The position numbers and the translations under genes are program-made. The notes beneath the pieces are model-generated. The model did no database searches and was not told where the DNA came from. It saw nothing but the letters and a program-made list of their open reading frames with translations. Positions 1 to 10,903 of a stretch of 64,000 nt of DNA are shown here, piece after piece. The stretch comes from Hofstenia miamia (Eukaryota; Xenacoelomorpha; Acoela): contig SCFE01000023.1 in the NCBI GenBank assembly GCA_004352715.1, positions 2,450,796 to 2,514,795 of the forward strand. Reading direction: 5' to 3'. Every line of letters starts with the position of its first letter. Within the stretch, counting starts at the first letter, position 1.

Positions 1-640
1 AGATGGCTACACACGTGTTACTACTAGTGGAAAATCTTACAAAATACTGCACCGATTAAGAACATCAAACCTCAAACCATTGCTGATGCTATTAAAAACT
101 GGATATGTACATTCATCACAACATATTATAACTGATCAACATATTCAATTCAAAAGCAAATCCTTCGTATGCTGGAGGAAAAATTGGTGAGATTTACTCC
201 CAATAATTGAATACTTTTACAATGCTAGTACTATACTAACACCCTATAAAGCTGCTTGGTCAAGAAGCTCTGACACCTACATCTATGCTTTTCAACAACT
301 ACGCTGGCTAAATGGATGAAAATTACGTCAAACAAAAATTCAATCATTTTCATAAAATTGCGTGTGGTAATACTCAGAAAAGCTCAACCTGCCAACAACA
401 TTACTATAATCACTTTCCCTCAATGATGAACCTCACAAACTTAGCAACAAAGTATTTCAATTTCACCCGATTGCTATAATAGACTCAAAACAAGTATCGA
501 AACTCTCTAGAAACTGGTTTGGTCCTTACACAGTTATGAAAGTGGAGAAATAGTAAACTTCCAACAATTAAAAAAACCCCTAAGGATTTTTTCCATGCTC
601 ATATTGACTCATGTGAAAATTCGAAACTTTTGCAAAACAA
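1..640 (+). pseudogene. Ty3/gypsy-type retrotransposon integrase relic (3' end of pol)
   Basis: Degenerate remains of a retroelement integrase, which joins element cDNA to host DNA. Conceptual translation around 125-160 gives ITDQHIQFKSKSF, matching the catalytic-core segment around the second Asp (usual form TDQGxxFxS). About 125 codons later, 515-529 reads WFGPY, the GPY/F module at the C-terminus of Ty3/gypsy and retroviral integrases, followed by a KTPKDFFHAHIDS-like tail near 575-615. The pieces lie in different frames with stops between them, so no intact product is possible. The 5' part of the element lies outside the window and I saw no LTR. The assignment to Ty3/gypsy over Bel/Pao rests mainly on the GPY/F motif. 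Confidence 0.6.
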
Positions 641-1368
641 TAACAAGCATATTATGAAACTACTGGTCTTAGTACTTTTGTGGAAGATAGATGTACTTAT
701 GATATAGAAATTAAATTTAACCTAAGTTCTAACCCATGAATACACACACAACCTTCACAATTAGCTAAACAAAACGTTAATAATAGGGAATGGGAAATTA
801 ATATTGTATCTTTGCCTTAAGATGAGGAAATGCATCAAATTGTCAATATCTCAGAGGACTTACGCTCTCTCAGGAAGTCTCCCAACTCTCCGCCTATGAC
901 TCATATGATGTTACCTCAAGTCTGTGTCAGAGATGGGCATTGGGTACCCGAATTTACCTAACCCAATGTTTGGTATCAGGTCGGGTCAGGTTTGAGTACA
1001 ATAATTTGGATTCAGGTTGGTTTGGATATGCTTACGGAGCAGGTTCTGTCAGGTAATTGTCAGGTATGATAAACTGGATAAAATGCAGTATTTTTAAGCT
1101 AATGACAATAACTTAAATTATTTAGTCACTTAGTTTCAGAGATATAAGCATATTAAATCTACATAATCAAGGGACAAATGGAATACATAATATGTTAATA
1201 TCCATGCATGTCATTGGCTCCAATAATGACATCTGAGAGCCAATTCATTTGAGACTGCTTTTTGGAGCAGGTTTTTACGACATAAATTCTTTAATTATAC
1301 ATAGTTATTTTTATTTCCTGTAAAGTTAAATACACTCAACATGTGTATTCTGCATACATCCTCATCCT
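641..1368. other. No gene seen; possible retroelement 3' flank
   Basis: AT-rich sequence with many stops in all frames. At about 965-1065 the word TCAGGT or a near variant recurs several times, like a decayed simple repeat. Nothing else can be supported. Confidence 0.4.
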
Positions 1369-2274
1369 CTAAAAGGGTCGTTTTAGATACCTCAATGGTA
1401 CTTGAAGAGCAATGTCAAAAAATTTCTTCATCAGCGGAATAATAAATGTTCTTGTGAGAATTCGCATAAAGTGGTATGTCGCTGGTGTAGTTAACAACGT
1501 TTTTTCAATTGCCAGATGCACACTTTCTGTAACACATAGCTTCCTTAGACTCAATGTCGCATCTGTAATTTCTGTTTTGTAGTATACAGCAGGGGTGGTG
1601 GTAGAATTGGAAATTAGTGAAAAATCATCCAATGATTGTAAAAGTTTGAGACGAAGGCTAACTCCCGGTATCAATAATTTTTCATTTTGAAAAAAATCCA
1701 CAGCTACAGATCCATAGAGGTTTAAAACTTTGCTTTTCTGTGTTAGAGCCAAAAGCTGAAATTGCCCATATTGGCTATTACACCTATCTATAGATTGATC
1801 AGGACGTTTTTCAAAATAATATCCACTTGGTGTTAAAATTGAATTTTCTTGTGCTGCACTCTTTAATAGTTCTGTTGTCATCATTACAGTATGTGGCCAA
1901 ACTGCATCACCTGTTTGTATTAAAACTCCATTAGCATAAAGATTATAATCACTAAATAATGAATGTAGGGGGTTGTTTACTAGACAAACATGATCCCGTT
2001 CAGTAGCATCAGTAACATCCCAAATAAGATCACTCCCGTCATTGCGTAAAATTTTGACTGATATAGCCAAGTGTATACTTTGCAAATCAATGTATTCATT
2101 TTGTTCTGAACCAAAATTAAATTCAATCATTGGACCATTAAACCCTGATATTGGGAAATATTTTTGTGTGCTACCACCATTGAAGTTTACCAAAACTTTA
2201 TCTCGTTCAAAAATGTCCAAACACGAATGTGTGAAGGTACTCATGACTGTACTTGAACTAATAACAATTCCCAA
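1369..2274 (-). pseudogene. Polinton/adinto-like F54H12.2-family protein, probable capsid, 3' end disrupted
   Basis: A 301-codon minus-strand ORF resembling the invertebrate family annotated as uncharacterized protein F54H12.2-like. That family sits next to an integrase in Polinton-like mobile DNA and is thought to be a capsid (jelly-roll) protein; the capsid role is family knowledge held with moderate certainty. Visible matches are an N-terminal FNGGS stretch, IEFNFGSEQNEYIDL (about residues 50-64), the SLFSDYNLYANG region (about 105-116), and TLSLRKLCVTESVHLA (about 240-255). After about residue 270 the sequence stops resembling the family and ends in a basic tail, which fits a frameshift and truncation. 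It is an old genomic copy, not an intact viral gene. It lies directly downstream of the integrase fragment on the same strand, the usual gene order of these elements. Confidence 0.72.
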
Positions 2275-2287
2275 TGACCATGTGTAT

Positions 2288-2539
2288 TTATACTAAGTTT
2301 TTAAAGATATCAGTTTGTTTTATTCTAGGCATTTTTTGTTTCAAACTATCACGTTTACGCCTACCTTGTGCATTGACCAAAAATTTTTTAACACCACGCT
2401 GTGTTTTGATAGTTTTGGTTATTCTATCAGATGTAGATATTCCATTACCATTTTGACTAATTTCTTTACGTTGTTTCTTGGATTGCTTGTTTAAAGGCTG
2501 TACACGGAATTTTTTTAGATAAAATATCATAACAAACAA
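2288..2539 (-). pseudogene. Small Lys/Arg-rich ORF of the Polinton-like block
   Basis: An 83-codon ORF between the integrase fragment and the capsid-like ORF, ending 14 bp before the latter's start codon. It is strongly basic, with clusters such as KQSKKQRK and GRRKRDSLKQK and no hydrophobic segment. Small basic ORFs next to the capsid gene are common in this class of element and are often guessed to be DNA-packaging or minor capsid proteins. I see no motif that decides this. Its 5' part overlaps the integrase fragment in another frame, so the start may be an artefact of a deletion that fused the two genes. Confidence 0.4.
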
Positions 2540-2873
2540 GTAAGTATTTTATTCCTCTATTGTAAAAAGCTAGAGATTCCACCACCACTAAGTCCATAGT
2601 CCAAATTTCATCAATTCCAAATGCAATAACACGTTGACAGGGAAATTTCCTCACAGCTCTCTTGTGTGTTGTATATACATCACTTGTTGCGAGAAAGTTT
2701 TTCACATTTTGCTTTGTAATTTTCGGAAATTTCAATTTAGCTTTATGATATAGTTCATTAATTCCACCAAAACTTGCTGTCGATTTTAACGAAGTGTACA
2801 GTTGATGCAAGTGCTTATCCATATTCCAAACTAGTTCCATAATAGCAGTTGCTTCGTATTTATATTTTTGCAC
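2466..2873 (-). pseudogene. Polinton-like (F54H12.3-type) rve integrase fragment lacking most of the catalytic core
   Basis: A 135-codon minus-strand fragment resembling transposon-derived protein F54H12.3, an rve-family integrase that inserts element DNA. The order of recognisable parts is a ...NELYHKAKLKFPKITKQ helix region (about residues 39-55), the YTTHKRAVRKFP motif (about 67-78), and the start of the catalytic core, GIDEIWTMDLVVVESL (about 87-102), which holds the first catalytic Asp. The segment YNRGIKYLLVCYDILSKK follows. The second Asp and the Glu of the D,D-35-E triad are missing because the reading shifts into the next small ORF, so this copy cannot be catalytic. It overlaps an upstream ORF by about 40 bp in another frame. 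Confidence 0.72.
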
Positions 2874-3070
2874 ACGTTTTTGTTTTTAATCAAGTGATCG
2901 GGGATTATTTCAATATCTTTTAAAATATCACACACAAGTTTTGACAATCTTTTATTAGGTGTTTGTACATAATCCTTAAATTCGTTATATGACATTGAAC
3001 CAGTGCCAGTGTAAATCTTATCACCATGTAAAAAAACACCTGTATTTGGATCATTTAAAAATTCTTTCAA
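2831..3070 (-). pseudogene. Uncharacterised ORF upstream of the Polinton-like integrase, cut by a gap
   Basis: A 79-codon minus-strand ORF ending just before the integrase fragment and beginning beside the 1000-N gap, so its true start may be missing. It reads as NDPNTGVFLHGDKIYTGTG then a charged helical stretch KRLSKLVCDILKDIEIIPDH. From memory this pattern (a short phrase on element coding DNA, then a basic helix) resembles an uncharacterised ORF often found just upstream of F54H12.3-type integrases. I cannot assign a function. Its position and strand fit the same decayed element. Confidence 0.4.
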
Positions 3071-3075
3071 TGCAT

Positions 3076-4075
3076 NNNNNNNNNNNNNNNNNNNNNNNNN
3101 NNNNNNNNNNNNNNNNNNNNNNNNNNNNNNNNNNNNNNNNNNNNNNNNNNNNNNNNNNNNNNNNNNNNNNNNNNNNNNNNNNNNNNNNNNNNNNNNNNNN
3201 NNNNNNNNNNNNNNNNNNNNNNNNNNNNNNNNNNNNNNNNNNNNNNNNNNNNNNNNNNNNNNNNNNNNNNNNNNNNNNNNNNNNNNNNNNNNNNNNNNNN
3301 NNNNNNNNNNNNNNNNNNNNNNNNNNNNNNNNNNNNNNNNNNNNNNNNNNNNNNNNNNNNNNNNNNNNNNNNNNNNNNNNNNNNNNNNNNNNNNNNNNNN
3401 NNNNNNNNNNNNNNNNNNNNNNNNNNNNNNNNNNNNNNNNNNNNNNNNNNNNNNNNNNNNNNNNNNNNNNNNNNNNNNNNNNNNNNNNNNNNNNNNNNNN
3501 NNNNNNNNNNNNNNNNNNNNNNNNNNNNNNNNNNNNNNNNNNNNNNNNNNNNNNNNNNNNNNNNNNNNNNNNNNNNNNNNNNNNNNNNNNNNNNNNNNNN
3601 NNNNNNNNNNNNNNNNNNNNNNNNNNNNNNNNNNNNNNNNNNNNNNNNNNNNNNNNNNNNNNNNNNNNNNNNNNNNNNNNNNNNNNNNNNNNNNNNNNNN
3701 NNNNNNNNNNNNNNNNNNNNNNNNNNNNNNNNNNNNNNNNNNNNNNNNNNNNNNNNNNNNNNNNNNNNNNNNNNNNNNNNNNNNNNNNNNNNNNNNNNNN
3801 NNNNNNNNNNNNNNNNNNNNNNNNNNNNNNNNNNNNNNNNNNNNNNNNNNNNNNNNNNNNNNNNNNNNNNNNNNNNNNNNNNNNNNNNNNNNNNNNNNNN
3901 NNNNNNNNNNNNNNNNNNNNNNNNNNNNNNNNNNNNNNNNNNNNNNNNNNNNNNNNNNNNNNNNNNNNNNNNNNNNNNNNNNNNNNNNNNNNNNNNNNNN
4001 NNNNNNNNNNNNNNNNNNNNNNNNNNNNNNNNNNNNNNNNNNNNNNNNNNNNNNNNNNNNNNNNNNNNNNNNNNN
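3076..4075. other. Assembly gap of exactly 1000 N
   Basis: A default-size gap. The left flank is Polinton-like coding DNA and the right flank is unrelated, so the left boundary of that element is probably inside the gap. Confidence 0.99.
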
Positions 4076-4139
4076 GTGGTTAGACGTGCGATTTTATCAA
4101 AATGTGACAAATCACGCGTGATCAATCACCTAGTCTAAC

Positions 4140-4440
4140 CGTGGCCTTATCGTTGAATATTCAGTTATCATCGGCATATTGAATTAAAATACATTCGGTT
4201 ATCATATGCATGCCGTTTACATATATACTGAAATAAGAGGACTTAAAATTGTGTCCTGAGGGACGCCATTGTTAAAAGGCAGCTAATCAGAAAATACATC
4301 ATTTCCTTTAAGTCTGATTTATGTTTCAAATAGCTCGTTATCAAATTTCTGTCAGTATTAGAAAATCCCATACTGGATTATTTTTTTATTAATATGCTAT
4401 GATTAATAGAGTCGAAAGCTTTAGAAAGTGGGTCTGATGT
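4140..4440 (-). pseudogene. Non-LTR retrotransposon RT relic
   Basis: The minus strand translates, with stops and frame changes, to LSKAFDSINHSILI (first catalytic Asp region of RT), then a GFSNTDRNLITSYLKHKSD stretch, a degenerate VPQGT-like box and an ILIQYADDN box near 4160-4180 holding the two catalytic Asp residues. This is the order of RT blocks A to C in jockey/CR1-like LINEs. It is clearly dead. A related relic lies at 13.2-13.9 kb, with DNA-level similarity across the YADD region. Confidence 0.75.
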
Positions 4441-4636
4441 TAATTTTAGTTTCTTTGATTGGCTTAATTACTTCATAACTTCTTTAAAGCCAAAACCAAA
4501 TTACTATAGTAATAAACTAAGAGTATTTAAAAATGAAATTAAAAAGCAAATCTAAATTATAGATGTTTCCTTTCCTTTCCATATTATAATAAGTTATCAT
4601 ATAGTCATTGCTATGTGTGTAGTACGCGTGCCTGCA

Positions 4637-4751
4637 CATCACTAGTAAGTGCACACCAATGTTCAANNNNNNNNNNNNNNNNNNNNNNNNNNNNNNNNNN
4701 NNNNNNNNNNNNNNNNNNNNNCATCACTAGTAAGTGCACACCAATGTTCAA
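4637..4751. repeat. Identical 30-bp words flanking a 55-N gap
   Basis: Positions 4637-4666 and 4722-4751 are the same 30 bases, separated by 55 N (4667-4721). A second small gap at 38.1 kb shows the same pattern with the same word length, which suggests contig ends that overlap rather than a true repeat. Confidence 0.9.
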
Positions 4752-5485
4752 GAAACAGTTAAACATCAATGAACTCAGCCTTTCCATTGCAATTAAAATG
4801 AACAGTAATATATTTTGCATTTAGAAAAATGGAAGTTTATGATAAACTCACATTTTAGTCACTTAGGCCGTATGTGTGTAAATTTTTTGAATAATTTTAT
4901 AATTCAAAGAGCATTTACTGACTAATAATTGCATCTTCGATTGCTCTTGTTCCTCATAACTAAAAATATCCTATCCCGTTTCCTCTTGTATCAAGACAAG
5001 AATTCGAAGACTATTACTTGCAATAAATATTCACATTATCCGAACAGAGACCATCATGATTTTGTCAGTTCTCTATCTCCGAAATTAAATGCCACTTGCT
5101 CATTACAAAGTTAAGGCTATGGAATTTAGTCATTGAAAACATCAGAGTGAGAACAAGTGTCATCAAACTCTCAATATTTTTTTGAAATATAGAACAAATG
5201 TGCTTTTGTAATATTTTGGATTTTTTCAATGAAATATGAATTTCTCAAATACCTAAGAAGGAAGTCAATGTTGTGGTATGGGAAAATAATGTTAATTATT
5301 TTGAATAGAAACAATTGGCAATATTTTTTGCTAAATAGCATAAGAAATGCAAATTTATTGCATTAAATTTTAACAAAATGCGATATAAAAAATTTCATAA
5401 ATTCAATGAAAATAATGTTTTGAATATGTATTCTTCATTTTTATTCAAGGTTGGTGTTAAATATATTAGTAGTATAATTTGGGCA
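4752..5485. other. AT-rich stretch without recognisable genes
   Basis: Short ORFs only (for example 61 codons at 4929-5114) with no coding character. I see nothing supportable here. Confidence 0.4.
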
Positions 5486-5532
5486 GAACGAGGTGTCACT
5501 TTTTTCTGATTGGTCGAGAGGTGGGCAGAAGG
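5486..5532 (+). mobile_element. End of element Y (copy 1), cut by a gap
   Basis: The sequence around the CCAAT-box word CTGATTGGTC (5506-5515) and its flank TCGAGAGGTGGG matches the outer end of element Y at 12.4 kb (inverted) and 55.4 kb (same strand). The rest of the copy falls in the gap starting at 5533. Confidence 0.6.
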
Positions 5533-6532
5533 NNNNNNNNNNNNNNNNNNNNNNNNNNNNNNNNNNNNNNNNNNNNNNNNNNNNNNNNNNNNNNNNNNNN
5601 NNNNNNNNNNNNNNNNNNNNNNNNNNNNNNNNNNNNNNNNNNNNNNNNNNNNNNNNNNNNNNNNNNNNNNNNNNNNNNNNNNNNNNNNNNNNNNNNNNNN
5701 NNNNNNNNNNNNNNNNNNNNNNNNNNNNNNNNNNNNNNNNNNNNNNNNNNNNNNNNNNNNNNNNNNNNNNNNNNNNNNNNNNNNNNNNNNNNNNNNNNNN
5801 NNNNNNNNNNNNNNNNNNNNNNNNNNNNNNNNNNNNNNNNNNNNNNNNNNNNNNNNNNNNNNNNNNNNNNNNNNNNNNNNNNNNNNNNNNNNNNNNNNNN
5901 NNNNNNNNNNNNNNNNNNNNNNNNNNNNNNNNNNNNNNNNNNNNNNNNNNNNNNNNNNNNNNNNNNNNNNNNNNNNNNNNNNNNNNNNNNNNNNNNNNNN
6001 NNNNNNNNNNNNNNNNNNNNNNNNNNNNNNNNNNNNNNNNNNNNNNNNNNNNNNNNNNNNNNNNNNNNNNNNNNNNNNNNNNNNNNNNNNNNNNNNNNNN
6101 NNNNNNNNNNNNNNNNNNNNNNNNNNNNNNNNNNNNNNNNNNNNNNNNNNNNNNNNNNNNNNNNNNNNNNNNNNNNNNNNNNNNNNNNNNNNNNNNNNNN
6201 NNNNNNNNNNNNNNNNNNNNNNNNNNNNNNNNNNNNNNNNNNNNNNNNNNNNNNNNNNNNNNNNNNNNNNNNNNNNNNNNNNNNNNNNNNNNNNNNNNNN
6301 NNNNNNNNNNNNNNNNNNNNNNNNNNNNNNNNNNNNNNNNNNNNNNNNNNNNNNNNNNNNNNNNNNNNNNNNNNNNNNNNNNNNNNNNNNNNNNNNNNNN
6401 NNNNNNNNNNNNNNNNNNNNNNNNNNNNNNNNNNNNNNNNNNNNNNNNNNNNNNNNNNNNNNNNNNNNNNNNNNNNNNNNNNNNNNNNNNNNNNNNNNNN
6501 NNNNNNNNNNNNNNNNNNNNNNNNNNNNNNNN
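5533..6532. other. Assembly gap of exactly 1000 N
   Basis: Default-size gap. The left flank is the end of element Y, so more of that element is probably hidden here. Confidence 0.99.
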
Positions 6533-6744
6533 TACATCTGTTGTTAGATTTTTGCCTCATGTTCTCACCACCGCTGAAACTATTTTAGAAGAACTTCTAA
6601 TTCATTTGCTTAAATTTTCGCAGTTTCTATTATTTTATTCATTTACCCAGATATTCTTGTTGTAAACTGTTTAAAATTTGTCTGAAATATTTTCAGTGTT
6701 TTATATTTCTAAATTTTCTGTAAAAATATATATTCTTGTATGTT

Positions 6745-6930
6745 ACTTTAAGAATCCCTTATTATTTCTTAAAGTTTCCTTAAGAATCTTTGAAATGTTT
6801 TTATGTTTCCGTAAGAATCTTTGAAATTCTTTAAAGTTTCCGTAAGAATCTTTGAAATTCTTTAAAGTTTCCGTAAGAATCTTTGAAATTCTTTAAAGTT
6901 ACTCTGAAAATCCTTAAAATTCTTGCCAAG
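6745..6930. repeat. 31-bp minisatellite
   Basis: The unit beginning CGTAAGAATCTTTGAAATTC starts at 6810, 6841 and 6872, an exact 31-bp period. Degenerate units with the TAAGAATC and TTTGAAAT words extend to about 6745 and 6930. It lies in AT-rich DNA without a gene. Confidence 0.9.
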
Positions 6931-7821
6931 TTTTGATCAAAGATTCTTAAATTATCCTTTAAAGCAAATCAAGTTTTAAAAACCCATCTAATACTTTAAT
7001 TAAGGATAATGATTGTTTAAAGAACTTTACAGTATAAACAAGAACATTTTTGGAACTTTAAATATTTTGTTATCAGTTCTATGGGTTTGTTGTATGTATG
7101 CACTAAATAGTCTGACATGCATAGTCAAATGTTACTACGTCCTGTGCCTTAATATTTTTAATTATTATCAATAACCAAATAATAGAAGTTTGCTTCTTGT
7201 CACTGGATATAATAATAACATTATTATTATTATTATTGTTTTTAATAATATAATAAAATATAACATAATGTGGAAATTAATATAATATTAAAGATCTAAT
7301 ATAATATGATATAATTATAATTACGAAATATATATATATATATATATGCCTACATAATTGTATCCTAAGAATATACCAAATTAATATATACTTGTCTAGC
7401 TTAACATATATTAAAATACAGTTGCGTATATTTTGTCAACTAATCAAAATCTCAGATTGCAAAAACACTTGCTATGTATATAAAGAAGGTTTTATTTATC
7501 AAGAAATTTTTCTTGTTTTAGAAAGTTAATTGAATTAAGACATATTTGTTATTTATCACATATTTATGAACATTAGTTTTGCAGTTGTTAATATTATCTA
7601 CTAAATTCGGAAAATCAAAATTTCATGCTCCATCACAATCAATTGATAGAAGTTACAAACCACTTATATCACAAATATCTATTAATTATAACATTAGAGT
7701 GAAAAGAGCCTTATTTGTTGTAAATCATAGTGTGCAACTAACAATATAATTTTTTAATTGCTATTGTGAATAATTTAAATTGAATTTTCTTAAGTTTACT
7801 AATAGCTTTTCTGTAGTAATT
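6931..7821. other. AT-rich DNA with ATT and AT microsatellites
   Basis: An ATT run near 7212-7240 and an AT run at about 7330-7347. No coding signal or element boundary is visible. Confidence 0.5.
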
Positions 7822-7825
7822 GCTT

Positions 7826-7881
7826 AGCGCGGGCTCCAAAAAGTGCAGGGTCTATGGCATTTGCCCCCTCCTTAAAGCCGG
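7826..7881. mobile_element. Solitary hAT-like terminal sequence
   Basis: A short island of higher GC whose reverse complement begins CAGTACCGGCTTTAAGGAGG, the style of hAT terminal repeats starting CAGTGCCGGC. A related word, GCCGGCTTTAAGCCC, occurs at about 27066. No matching opposite end was found, so this is a fragment or one end of a decayed copy. Confidence 0.4.
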
Positions 7882-8079
7882 TACTGATACAAATTCTACT
7901 ATAATGATTGTACAATATTTGTACTTGAAATCTCTAAGTGAATTTATCCCTAGCTTGGTAGATTTATTGTATAGTTGCTTTGTTTTATATGCATCTGCAT
8001 GTATATTTGCATATTCTATGGCGCTAATCAGATAAATTACCAGTTTTTAATTGTAAAATATTTATCTTAATTAATACAC

Positions 8080-8290
8080 AATGAGAAGCTAAGCAAGCAT
8101 TGCGAGTGGCGATCGATGGCTGCGTGCTAGGGGAAACATGAATGGATTCCAGCCTCGAGAATCACATGCAATTAAGTTAGGGTTACGTGTAGGAATGTTT
8201 TTTTATCATTCGCTTAGCTCTCTATCAATTGTTTTGTGTGACATGTAGTAATATAACAAACTCTTGAAAGGCGAGATGCCACCGTAGGAT
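8080..8290. repeat. Possible short interspersed element, origin uncertain
   Basis: A GC-richer island (about 8090-8165) within AT-rich DNA. The part at about 8103-8165 has weak resemblance to tRNA-derived SINE heads: a GTGGCGATCGATGG word in the box A position and a GATTC/GAATC stem about 45 bp later. Neither internal promoter box is a clean match, so this is only a possibility. Confidence 0.2.
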
Positions 8291-8349
8291 CGATTATTAT
8301 ATTTTCTAGTAACCATGTTTTAGATCTAAATTGATGACTATAAGAGACC

Positions 8350-9349
8350 NNNNNNNNNNNNNNNNNNNNNNNNNNNNNNNNNNNNNNNNNNNNNNNNNNN
8401 NNNNNNNNNNNNNNNNNNNNNNNNNNNNNNNNNNNNNNNNNNNNNNNNNNNNNNNNNNNNNNNNNNNNNNNNNNNNNNNNNNNNNNNNNNNNNNNNNNNN
8501 NNNNNNNNNNNNNNNNNNNNNNNNNNNNNNNNNNNNNNNNNNNNNNNNNNNNNNNNNNNNNNNNNNNNNNNNNNNNNNNNNNNNNNNNNNNNNNNNNNNN
8601 NNNNNNNNNNNNNNNNNNNNNNNNNNNNNNNNNNNNNNNNNNNNNNNNNNNNNNNNNNNNNNNNNNNNNNNNNNNNNNNNNNNNNNNNNNNNNNNNNNNN
8701 NNNNNNNNNNNNNNNNNNNNNNNNNNNNNNNNNNNNNNNNNNNNNNNNNNNNNNNNNNNNNNNNNNNNNNNNNNNNNNNNNNNNNNNNNNNNNNNNNNNN
8801 NNNNNNNNNNNNNNNNNNNNNNNNNNNNNNNNNNNNNNNNNNNNNNNNNNNNNNNNNNNNNNNNNNNNNNNNNNNNNNNNNNNNNNNNNNNNNNNNNNNN
8901 NNNNNNNNNNNNNNNNNNNNNNNNNNNNNNNNNNNNNNNNNNNNNNNNNNNNNNNNNNNNNNNNNNNNNNNNNNNNNNNNNNNNNNNNNNNNNNNNNNNN
9001 NNNNNNNNNNNNNNNNNNNNNNNNNNNNNNNNNNNNNNNNNNNNNNNNNNNNNNNNNNNNNNNNNNNNNNNNNNNNNNNNNNNNNNNNNNNNNNNNNNNN
9101 NNNNNNNNNNNNNNNNNNNNNNNNNNNNNNNNNNNNNNNNNNNNNNNNNNNNNNNNNNNNNNNNNNNNNNNNNNNNNNNNNNNNNNNNNNNNNNNNNNNN
9201 NNNNNNNNNNNNNNNNNNNNNNNNNNNNNNNNNNNNNNNNNNNNNNNNNNNNNNNNNNNNNNNNNNNNNNNNNNNNNNNNNNNNNNNNNNNNNNNNNNNN
9301 NNNNNNNNNNNNNNNNNNNNNNNNNNNNNNNNNNNNNNNNNNNNNNNNN
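8350..9349. other. Assembly gap of exactly 1000 N
   Basis: Default-size gap immediately next to repeat R, whose left boundary may lie inside it. Confidence 0.99.
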
Positions 9350-10860
9350 TAAGTGCACCCTTATATTAATTGAAACCTCAATAAGAATTTTTACAATAGT
9401 TTATACAAATTGTTTATTATTGTTTTCTATTATTTTTAGTATTTTGTCACAATAGAGTGTATGGGCAAAGATAGACATAATTTAATAGAACTCACTTGGG
9501 ATTCGCTATGACATTATTCTCTTCACTAATCAATTAAATGTCTATTTTCACATTAAGGAAATTCATTTTTCACAACATTGCTTGAAATTGAGAGGTTTTA
9601 AGTTCTGCAAACATAATGATTAAAAAATAAATTCATTAAATCCCCATAAATTAAGTGCAGTATTGTATTTTATTTTTGTAAATTGTACTGTTTTTTGACA
9701 ATATTTTGACCGCTCATCAGTGTTATTCATTTTAATTAACCATTTAGCTGGCCATTATTTTCTTAAAATTTTTTTAGAGTTCTTAAGAATTTCTTTAATA
9801 TTATAATTCCATTTCGTTTAAAGCCCAGATTAACCCAGGATAGAAAAAAATTAATACATTTTGTTGAAGCTCTACTATGCACCTCATGGCAAATGTATAT
9901 ATGACATATCAAAAGAACAGTTAAGAATTTAATGATAGCGTCTACATATGTAGATGTTGGTGCAAATTGGGAACAAAAATGCTTAGATTACATTTTTGTT
10001 GTTCAGCAGTATTTAAGCAATTACTTATGAAATATTTGGAACCACTGATAAATATGGTGTGCTTTGAACATTTGACACATTGCATTCAACCACATTTCTC
10101 GCAAACAACACATTATTTTAGTGGTAAAGCAACAGGGTGATGTTAAACATTATTATTTCCGATAGGGGCCTAGCACCCTTATACTTGGTCTAGGTTTGTC
10201 AGTGTAGTAGTTGATGATGGTGCTGTAGAGGAGAGAGGGGCTAGTTGATAAAATTTTTGTATTAATTGGTTTTTCAACCAAGCACTGCAAGCAATGTACA
10301 CAATTTTTGGTGCTAACGATCTTACATCTTTTAGATATAAATTATGACTTTAATATATTTAAGAAGTTTTAGAAACTTTTGATAAATTGAGCGAAATGTA
10401 GCGATGTGCACATTGTAACACCATGCCCAAATTGATACATAACATGGGACAAATTGATACATTAGTTTGTCTACAATAAAAAGGCATTAACTATCGCTTA
10501 GTTGCATTGTATTAATAATATCGCCTTATAACAATACGTTATTGAATATCTTAAGGAGTTTACTGTAGAACTTTGTTAACAAGAAAAAACAAAGGCATAT
10601 TTATGCAAACAATTTTTATGCACAATCCCAAACTTCATCACAGTTGTGACAAATGTAGATTGAAGGCTCATTAATAGTTAATACAGTTTATGTGTGCCCA
10701 GTATCCACATGAAAATTTTGTCATTCATCCGATCAATACAGGCTTGAGTCCCATTGTTAAAAAAATGATCGCGAAAATGCAAGCGTGCAATTACAAACAG
10801 TGGAGGCACAAAATTGCCTAACGCATTTATTTTAAAGCAAATAGTTTTCCTGTTTCATGT
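9350..10860 (+). repeat. Inverted dispersed duplication R, left copy
   Basis: This segment is the reverse complement of 42013-43075 over its whole length except for about 450 bp (roughly 10107-10555) present only here. Removing that block leaves about 1062 bp against 1063 bp in the other copy, so indels are very few and the copies look young. Similarity stops sharply at 10860 (the TTTCATGT word) and runs into the gap at 9349. No long ORF, LTR or poly-A tail is visible. It could be a non-autonomous element or part of a larger one. Confidence 0.9.
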
Positions 10861-10903
10861 GAAGTAATTCCACCAATCTGTTTTAGTCCTTTTGCAGCAA
10901 TTA

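Noticed and set aside
3067-4125. Very long ORFs crossing the 1000-N gaps (also at 5.4-6.6, 8.3-9.4, 10.9-11.9 and 61.2-62.6 kb)
   Set aside because: They are open only because N codons contain no stops. At 61.2-62.6 kb the supposed protein would join a LINE tail to a piggyBac transposase.
4076-4132. Possible small terminal inverted repeat (GTGGTTAGAC ... GTCTAACCGTGG)
   Set aside because: Only about 10 bp each, about 45 bp apart, beside a gap. No target duplication can be checked, so it was not called an element.
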